From Hordeum vulgare subsp. vulgare (taxonomy: Eukaryota; Streptophyta; Magnoliopsida; Poales; Poaceae), in contig NC_058518.1 in the NCBI RefSeq assembly GCF_904849725.1, positions 324,096,581-324,160,580 of the forward strand: DNA of 64,000 bases, in the 5' to 3' direction. Shown piece by piece: positions 57,861-64,000 of the stretch. The position numbers were made by a program, and so were the translations under genes. Within the stretch, counting starts at the first letter, position 1; each line of letters opens with the position of its first letter. Under the pieces are notes generated by a model, which worked only from the letters and a program-made list of their open reading frames with translations, was not told where the DNA came from and ran no database searches.

Positions 57861-60800
57861 CTTCGGAGGCTGCGTTGTGTTGATCTAGAGGTTGAATCGT
57901 TCCATGCAAAGATGATTTGTGGAAGAGGCTGATCGGAGAGAAGCTATTCCATGGAAATTGTGTGGTTGCGATCAGATGAAGAAGCAATCGGAAGGCAGGG
58001 CAGCGTGTACGAGGCAGTCTCGGCGAGATCAACGGCAGCAACAGCAGATCGGATTGCAACGGCAGGCAGGCTGTATGGCGATCGATCGGCGGACCGTCGG
58101 ACGAACGTCCAACCGAGGCGCATGTATGTATGCCAACGAGGCATCGATGTAGGTCAGTCTTGATCGATCGAAGGCAGCGGTGGCGGCAGAAGTTGAACCC
58201 ATGTGCATCAACATGTGCGAGGCGACGTGGACGAGGCGATCGCGGCTACTCCTGCAAGGTTAGGCCCGGTTGGCATTAGGCCAATGGAGTTCGAGGTAGC
58301 AGGCTGAGCTAGTGCCACGGATGCTCGGGGTGCAAGGTAGAGGCCTCGTGCGGCCCTAAGAGAATCTCCAATAGCCGCGCTTCGCGCCGCGCCCAAAAAA
58401 CATGTTTGTCGCGCGCCCATCGCCTGGTTTGGCGCGTCGCGCAGCGCTGGCTCCAGCAGCCGCGCAAAAATGCAGCGCGCACGCGCCGCTCCAGCAGTGC
58501 GCAAAAATGCAGCGCGCGCGCCGCTCCAGCAGCGCGCAAAGATATGGCATTTGGACACAAAATAAGTTTGAAATATTCATCAAAATGCAACGAACATGTG
58601 AAATTCAACACAAACAAGTTGATGAATAATAGTCATGCCCACAAGTTCATCCAACCAAGTTCAAAATGCAAACAAAGTTCAAAATACAAGTTCATCCAAC
58701 AAAGTTCAAGACATAACACATCAATCATCTTCCTCGTCTTCTTCCTATTCTTCCGAAGACGATTCTTCCGCCTTCGAAGATGAATCTTCCTTCCTAACCT
58801 CATCACGCACCTTCGAGCTGCCGGAGGCGTCCGCCGCCTTCTTCTTCGCGAATGTTTTTCCTTTCTTCGACCCCGCCGCATTGGGGAGCTTCGACGGTGC
58901 GGCGGCGGCACGGGACGGCGCCGGCGCGACGCCACCCGTCGGTGTGATCATCCGCGGCGGCAAGAAGAGGCTGCGCGTGAGGCCGACGGTCGGCGGAGCT
59001 CCGGCAGTGGCGACGCCAACGCTCGCCGCGCTAGGGTTTTCGGCGGCGGCGGCTGCTGCGGTGGCGGCGGCGGCGGGGGAGAGGAGGGGGGCGGCTGTAC
59101 AGCGGGGTGAGCGGGGTGCCGGTGTGCGCGTCCATGGTGGCAGGGGCGCTGGCGCCGGCGCGCGCGGTGCGACGGAGGAAGAAAGGAGAGAGTTCGCGCG
59201 CGCCGCACGCGGAATTGAGCGCCCCAAATAAACAGCGCGGGATAAGGCGATGGACAGTGCGCCCAACTTGTTTTAACGCGCGCGCGGTTTTTGCGCGCCC
59301 GTTGGAGCATCCCGCCGCGTCGCGCGCGCGCTAAAACGGCGTATTTTTCGACGCCACGCTTGTTTTGCGCTGCTGTTGGAGATGCTCTAAGCATGCGCGT
59401 GTGCAGTCAAGCTGAGGCGCTGCAGTGATTGAACAGGGAGAAGCTGTGACGTGCGATTTGTTAAAAGGAAAATATACAATCAAAAGTCATGGGCAGGATT
59501 CAGGACACGTTGCGTACTTCTTGTTGTTTGCGCTAGCCGAAAGTACATCAAGTTCATGCATCAGTAATACATGATGTGTAAGAGAAGGACTGCCGTTGGC
59601 TATTTGGTTGTAGGGATTCTCGCTGCCTGGACGAAGGAAAATATTTTAGTAGTCCAGGGGGTGTTGGCTGATCAAGTGGTTCAAGGGACCGTGATAGTCG
59701 ACAGGGTTTGTTTTTTAGGGTATGTCTTGACGGGAAGCTTTGACATTAGAGAAAGACAAGAACAAAGCCGTAGTAGGATCTAGATGGGTTTTTTTGGTGA
59801 GAGAATCCATCGTTGAGCAATAGGTGATCATGAAGCAACACTGGATCATGCATACACAGGGCGTTGAGCAATGCACAGCTATGCGAGGTGGACATGACGC
59901 AAGATGGAGCATGGTTGCAGTCGGATAATTTTCTGCTGGGTTGGACTGGACTGTTTGACGGATCGACGGGGATGTCGGTCAAAGCAGAAGACGGTAGTGA
60001 TTTCAGCGACGACGACATATGAGTGTGATGCTGATGGTGGCCAACTTCTGAGGTGTGGAAACACATGGTGCAGGTCTGAGGGCTTGTGCGGCTTCAACTG
60101 AGTATGACGTAGGGTTGATTCAAGGCAGTGCACACAAGAGAGCTTGAAGTCAACAGGGCGCGGGGTAGAAGGGCCAGCTACATGGAGTCATGTTGAAGGT
60201 GGAGCTGGAGTCTAGCGGAAGACTTCACTCTGTGTTGATGGAGTGTCTACGGTGTAAATGCATGGAGAGTCGAAGCCTATTTCAGCGGATAGCGAGAGAC
60301 ACGTGGATCGGACTGGATACCAGTGGTCTGATGGAGACGTGATACTCGGCACCGGTCGGTGATGATCGGTGGTTCTCTAAAGTGAGGGTTGAGGCAGTGT
60401 GGGCTAGCTACCCGGGAGACTCGACCAGGATAGTAGAGGCTCAACGCGGTGATAGCGGCGAGTCGTGCGGTAAGCACGAGACACGATGACAGATCAAGGC
60501 ACTAATGGTCAGACATGTGGTCAGACAAATTGTGCAAAGGGTGCTGAAGCAGTGTTGGCGAGTATCGGATTCAAGTTGGTGATTGGGTCTATCGGTGCTA
60601 GTTGATGGACACGAGTGACCATGGAGAATCTGAGAAAGTGACGAAAAGTCTGAAATTATCAAAAACGGAGAGAGTACATGGCCGTATATTCTGTAGGGTT
60701 CAGTGCATATGACAAAGTGTGGATGAAAAGTACAGAAGGAGGCAGAGTGCTATAGTTATGGGACATGTTAGAGACTATCCGGGAAAAGGGTGAGACAACT

Positions 60801-61192
60801 GCGAATTTGACTCAGGGTGACACAAGGCGACGGTGAAATTCCTTCAAGTTTCAAACGGACGGTCAAGAAAGAGCAAGGATGTTGAATTCAGATAACTCTT
60901 ATATGTGACATTCAATATGTGGGTTGTTCACTTTCACACAGGTTAGTGATCAGTGTGTAATGGCGTTGAACGGATACTCCGGAAGTTGGAAGCACAAAGT
61001 AGGGTAATAAGGAACTTAACTTTGCTCGAGGGTTGACTGTGAAGAAGACAAGAAGGGACTATAGTTGCAGGTGGAGTCACGTGGAGTCTCGGAGTAGCAG
61101 TGGTGCTCATGGCATATCTCAAGTCCAATGTAATGGAGGTTTGACGCATGGACGAATCCAAGGTGGTGGAGAATATTCGTCAAGGTGGAGTT
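57861..61192. other. Internal region of copia-like element, non-coding
   Basis: No gag, protease, integrase or RT motif in any frame. The end ggtggag just before 61193 may be the PPT. The Harbinger-like element lies at 58360-59387. Confidence 0.7.
58360..59387. mobile_element. Harbinger-like non-autonomous element
   Basis: 1028 bp with TAA duplications (58357-58359 and 59388-59390) and inverted ends gagaatctccaatagccgcgc and gagcatctccaacagcagcgc (18/21). GC-rich inside with long Ala/Pro/Arg-rich frames on both strands, the result of base composition. A minus-strand Lys/Ser/Glu-rich frame (58745-59266) could be a relic of a Harbinger DNA-binding ORF, but no transposase is visible. Confidence 0.7.
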
Positions 61193-61564
61193 TGTTAGAG
61201 TTGTGTCGAATATTGTGTACAAGGTAGGTTACAATTGGACTTGTAGTTGTATTGTGTTTAGATAGGATATGGAGTCGTGTCCAAGTAGAACACTTGTATC
61301 TTATGCCTCTCATATATAGCGGGGCTAGACACACGTAACCTATGCCAACATAATAGCACATGTACGCGGGGGCAGCCGGCGTCGTGTGCCGGCTCCCGGG
61401 CGGCCGATGTGCGGTATTGTGACGGTGTCATGGGAAGGAGCGCCCGTAGTCAGGCCCAGGAGATGTAGCCATGATGGTGAACCTCGTTAACAAATCTCGG
61501 TGTCGTGCTTGTGTGATTGTTTGATCCTCGGTAGATCAACTATGTGCCTCGGATTATTCTAACA
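61193..61564 (+). repeat. Copia-like 3' LTR
   Basis: 372 bp pairing with 57467-57840. Lies 114 bp beyond the stop codon of the lipid transfer protein gene. Confidence 0.92.
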
Positions 61565-61678
61565 CACACGACATTGAAGCGCATTTTAGCTCGAAAATAC
61601 AAGTACGAGACCGAGACGTATACAGTATATACAGTTCACACTCACACATATACATCGTGCCCGCGGTCGGCCGCCTGG

Positions 61679-62020
61679 CTAGCAGCTCGGAACGGCGACG
61701 CGGCAGGCGACGATGGCCCTGTGGGCGGTGGGGCTGCCAATATACCTACCGTACGCTGGGTTGCGCGCGTATTGGCAGAAGCATCCCTGCTGCACCCGCA
61801 GGCTCGAGCAGCACGACGCCGACGGCGCCGCCCCGCCGATGATCGCTGCCGCGCACACCATCAGCTGCCCCGCGTTGCAATGCGCCGTCGACGCCCCGCC
61901 CGTCCCGGACTTCGCTCTGCCTGACGTCGCCATCACCGCGGCGACCAGCGCCGCGACGACCAGCGCTGCCGCCACCACGCACGTCGCCAGGCGCGCCTTC
62001 CCCATGGCCTTCTCCATCAT
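61679..62020 (-). CDS. Type 2 non-specific lipid transfer protein
   Basis: A 113-residue protein from ATG 62020 (MMEKAMGKARLATC) to TAG at 61679, single exon. An N-terminal hydrophobic segment (LATCVVAAALVVAALVAAVM, residues about 10-29) is a signal peptide, so the product should be secreted to the cell wall or apoplast. The mature part has eight cysteines spaced C-X7-C-X13-CC-X8-CXC-X23-C-X6-C, exactly the type 2 nsLTP pattern, with Phe in the CFC. Such proteins form a four-disulphide helical fold with a pocket that binds lipids. The ATG is the first one downstream of a TATA box at 62125. The frame is open upstream of the ATG but has no earlier ATG. No stops or missing cysteines, so it is probably a functional gene, the only one in the window. 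Confidence 0.9.
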   Translation of the reverse strand: MMEKAMGKARLATCVVAAALVVAALVAAVMATSGRAKSGTGGASTAHCNAGQLMVCAAAIIGGAAPSASCCSSLRVQQGCFCQYARNPAYGRYIGSPTAHRAIVACRVAVPSC

Positions 62021-62124
62021 ATGTGCAACCGTGCGTGCGTACAGAGCCAACAATTATATTAACCGGTCCGTCCAACTCAAGTGCGCAGGATGATGGTGAA
62101 ACTGGGAGTTGCGGCGTTCGTGCT

Positions 62125-62131
62125 ACTTATA
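62125..62131 (-). promoter_or_regulatory. TATA box of lipid transfer protein gene
   Basis: On the minus strand cctataagtag lies about 105 bp before the ATG. Transcription would start near 62098, giving a 5' leader of about 80 nt without upstream ATG. Confidence 0.6.
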
Positions 62132-62136
62132 GGCGA

Positions 62137-62556
62137 TGGAAGCGAGTGCGCATGCACGTACTCCTTTGGGTTGATATTCTCTCTTTTGAGCGATGAAACT
62201 TCGCATCATCTCAAGCGGTCCTCCTCCCGCCTCCTGTCGACAGAATTAAGCCATTGCACTCATCAGGATGTGACTGCTTTGGTATGGACATTCCCATGAT
62301 TTTGTTCCGTCGGTGGATCGCTGCCCGGCACACACACCAATAAAGGGCAGTTAAGTGGCCGCCCCTCAGAACCGGAGAAATAAATCGGTCATAACAACAT
62401 GAGAAACAACTTCAGGCATTTCTCAGTACGAGCAAGAGAGGTTCAAAACAAGAGACCCGACAAAGGGTACGAATACGAATAGAAGACGGTCACTCTCTTG
62501 GCTGGGGGCGCCCGCAACAAACGACGGAGACAGCCCCAGCCTGCCCGGGCGGTGGC
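62137..62556. other. Upstream region of lipid transfer protein gene
   Basis: Probable promoter region. No further gene is seen. I did not identify specific factor-binding sites with confidence. Confidence 0.5.
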
Positions 62557-62842
62557 CAGGGCCAGCCCTATGTTTCGAAAGGCCTAGGGTAAAATACTTC
62601 TTCAAGAACACTTCTTTGATTGAATTTTCAAATCGCTTTTTATTTTCTTCATTCCTGAGCACCCGATAAGTACTTCTTATAGACTAATGTTCTAAAATTA
62701 TGAAGAAAAAAGGATGCAAAAATAATAATATAAACTTGTACATCAAAACCAAAATCGTGTACACAGAAATTAGGGTTGTGGTCTTCAAGATGGATGAATT
62801 AATACGTACAGCGTCCTCTTGGTCTGGCGGACGCCGGGCGAT

Positions 62843-62908
62843 GGATTGCCGGATCGCCGGCATGGCGGATGCCGGATGACGGATTGCCGGATCGCCGGCA
62901 TGACGGAG
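62843..62908 (+). repeat. Short direct repeat
   Basis: ggattgccggatcgccggca occurs at 62843 and 62881, a 38-bp period, each followed by tg and a cgga block. Confidence 0.8.
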
Positions 62909-63318
62909 GCCTGACGGGATGACGGCACACACGATTCAGGAACGGAGGCGACCGAGCCGAGCAACGGTTGTGTGAACAGGGGAAGACGAAGTGAAGCTAT
63001 CGATTGATTCACACGTGGTATGTTTGGGCGTGCGTGGCGTACTTCACGTATCGTTTCAAAATCATGCTAAGGCCCTGTTTAGATTGTAGTTTTCCTTTTA
63101 AATATACTTGTAAAAAATACGGACGTTTCCTGGTCATTTTGATTTCCAGCTGAAAATTGCTCTCACCCAGTAATTTACACCAGTAAATTAAATACATCTG
63201 ATTAAAATACATCCATATCAAGCGCGTGCTAAGGAAACTAGCCCTAGCCCATCTAGTTATTTCCCCCCTTTAACTATATTTTCGGCTTGTTCTATTTAAC
63301 CAATAGGCTTTTCTTTTA

Positions 63319-63690
63319 AATGAGTGAACTTTTTCCAAATTTGATGAACTATTTTAAAATTCTCTGAAGTTTTCAAAATCAATGAATTCATTTTCAATTT
63401 TGATGAAAAAAAATCAGATTGGATGAACTTTTTTCAAAATCAATGAGCTTTTTAAAAATTTGATGAACCTTTTTCAAATTTGATGAACTTTTTTCAAATC
63501 TGATGAACTTTTTTTCAAAATTGATGAACTTTTTTCAAATTCGATGAACATTTTTTTAAATCCGATGAAATTTTTTCAGATTTAATGAACTTGTTTTTTT
63601 AAATCCGATTAACTTTTCCAAATTAGATGAATGTTTTCAAAATTGCTTGATTTTTTTGAAAAATTCATGATCTTTCCTTCAAAAGAAGAG
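63319..63690 (+). repeat. Degenerate gatgaacttttttcaaat repeat array
   Basis: About fifteen imperfect units of roughly 20-24 bp (gatgaacttttttcaaat and variants). No frame is maintained. It occupies the right half of the candidate hAT element. Confidence 0.85.
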
Positions 63691-64000
63691 AAATTTTTTA
63701 GTTCATAAATTTCTTCGTTAATTGTGAGTTTTTTAAATTTTTATATTTAATGAACGACTAACTAAAGTGAACCCACTAAGCGCTCGCGTATATGGGCCGA
63801 GCCATGGGGCGATGGTGCGTGGGCTCTAGCTAGGGGAACTGGCGCGTGCAACGTGAGTTAGGAGCTCCCACTTTTTTCTATCTATTTTATTTGCTCGGCT
63901 ATACTACATATATACCAGATCATGGGCCCCTCTCACGTATGGGCCCTAGGTTGTCGCCTCTTCAGCCATACACCAGGGCCGGCCCTGGGGGTGGCTTGGA

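Larger units (their letters stand above)
57467..61564 (+). mobile_element. Non-coding copia-like LTR element (LARD-type)
   Basis: 4.1 kb with near-identical LTRs (57467-57840 and 61193-61564, TGTTAG to CTAACA), an initiator-tRNA-Met PBS and near-perfect TSDs (cacat/cacac). The 3.35 kb internal region, of which 1.03 kb is a Harbinger-like insertion, has no gag or pol frame. The LTR ends and Met primer point to the copia side, but without coding sequence the superfamily is inferred. Confidence 0.8.
62557..63987. mobile_element. Candidate non-autonomous hAT element
   Basis: 1431 bp bounded by cagggccagccct at the left and agggccggccctg at the right, inverted repeats of 13 bp with one difference. 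Flanked by 8-bp duplications gcggtggc (62549-62556) and ggggtggc (63988-63995), 7/8 identical. CAGGG ends and 8-bp TSDs suggest hAT. No transposase is seen. The end sequence is nearly palindromic, which makes a chance match more likely. Confidence 0.45.

Noticed and set aside
58635..59266. Ala/Pro/Arg-rich frames on both strands as a protein-coding gene
   Set aside because: Lies wholly inside a TAA-flanked Harbinger-like element, composition-driven and without a recognisable domain.
63071..63200. Possible MITE starting ggccctgtttagattg
   Set aside because: Only one end resembles a known MITE terminus and no inverted partner or TSD was found.

Overview
This window reads as intergenic DNA from a large-genome grass, most likely a Triticeae species (wheat, barley, rye or Aegilops). 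The reasons are the dense nesting of Athila-type and other gypsy LTR retrotransposons, the Stowaway and Tourist MITEs, and a single compact plant gene at the right edge. Family names were not checked against a repeat database.

Bases 1-55725 are one nested retrotransposon complex, resolved here from LTR ends, target-site duplications (TSDs), tRNA primer sites (PBS) and polypurine tracts (PPT). The outermost layer is gypsy element H (minus strand; LTR 55346-55725, gag 53087-54254, protease fragment 50123-50369). A Helitron (50370-52986) and Athila-type element E6 (LTR 48607-50122) lie inside H. E6 is broken by E4 (LTR 45500-47134). E4 is broken by gypsy element G (LTR pieces 11934-12220 and 21966-22173) and by a plus-strand solo LTR, S (24492-24501 plus 42765-44496). 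G contains E1 (27-9464), and E2 (12221-21965) sits in G's LTR. S contains E3 (24502-42764), which contains E5 (29368-37631). That makes six layers on the deepest path (H, E6, E4, S, E3, E5). The left ends of H, E6, E4 and G lie outside the window.

E1, E2 and E3 are one related group. On the minus strand each has a 5' LTR, a tRNA-Asp PBS, a long gag-protease frame, an LTR-like segment, a possible short intron, an ATHILA ORF-1-like frame where env would sit, a first PPT-like site, about 1.9 kb of non-coding DNA, a second PPT and the 3' LTR. No reverse transcriptase, RNase H or integrase is visible in any of them, so they would need enzymes from another element. E5 is a related gag-protease-only element. 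All of these coding frames carry stops or frameshifts.

From 55.7 kb rightwards the DNA looks gene-proximal: a Mutator-like MITE, a Tourist-like MITE, a LINE remnant, a non-coding copia-like element carrying a Harbinger-like element, one intact-looking gene for a type 2 non-specific lipid transfer protein (61679-62020, minus strand) with a TATA box, and a candidate hAT element at the right edge. No tRNA, rRNA or CRISPR features were seen.
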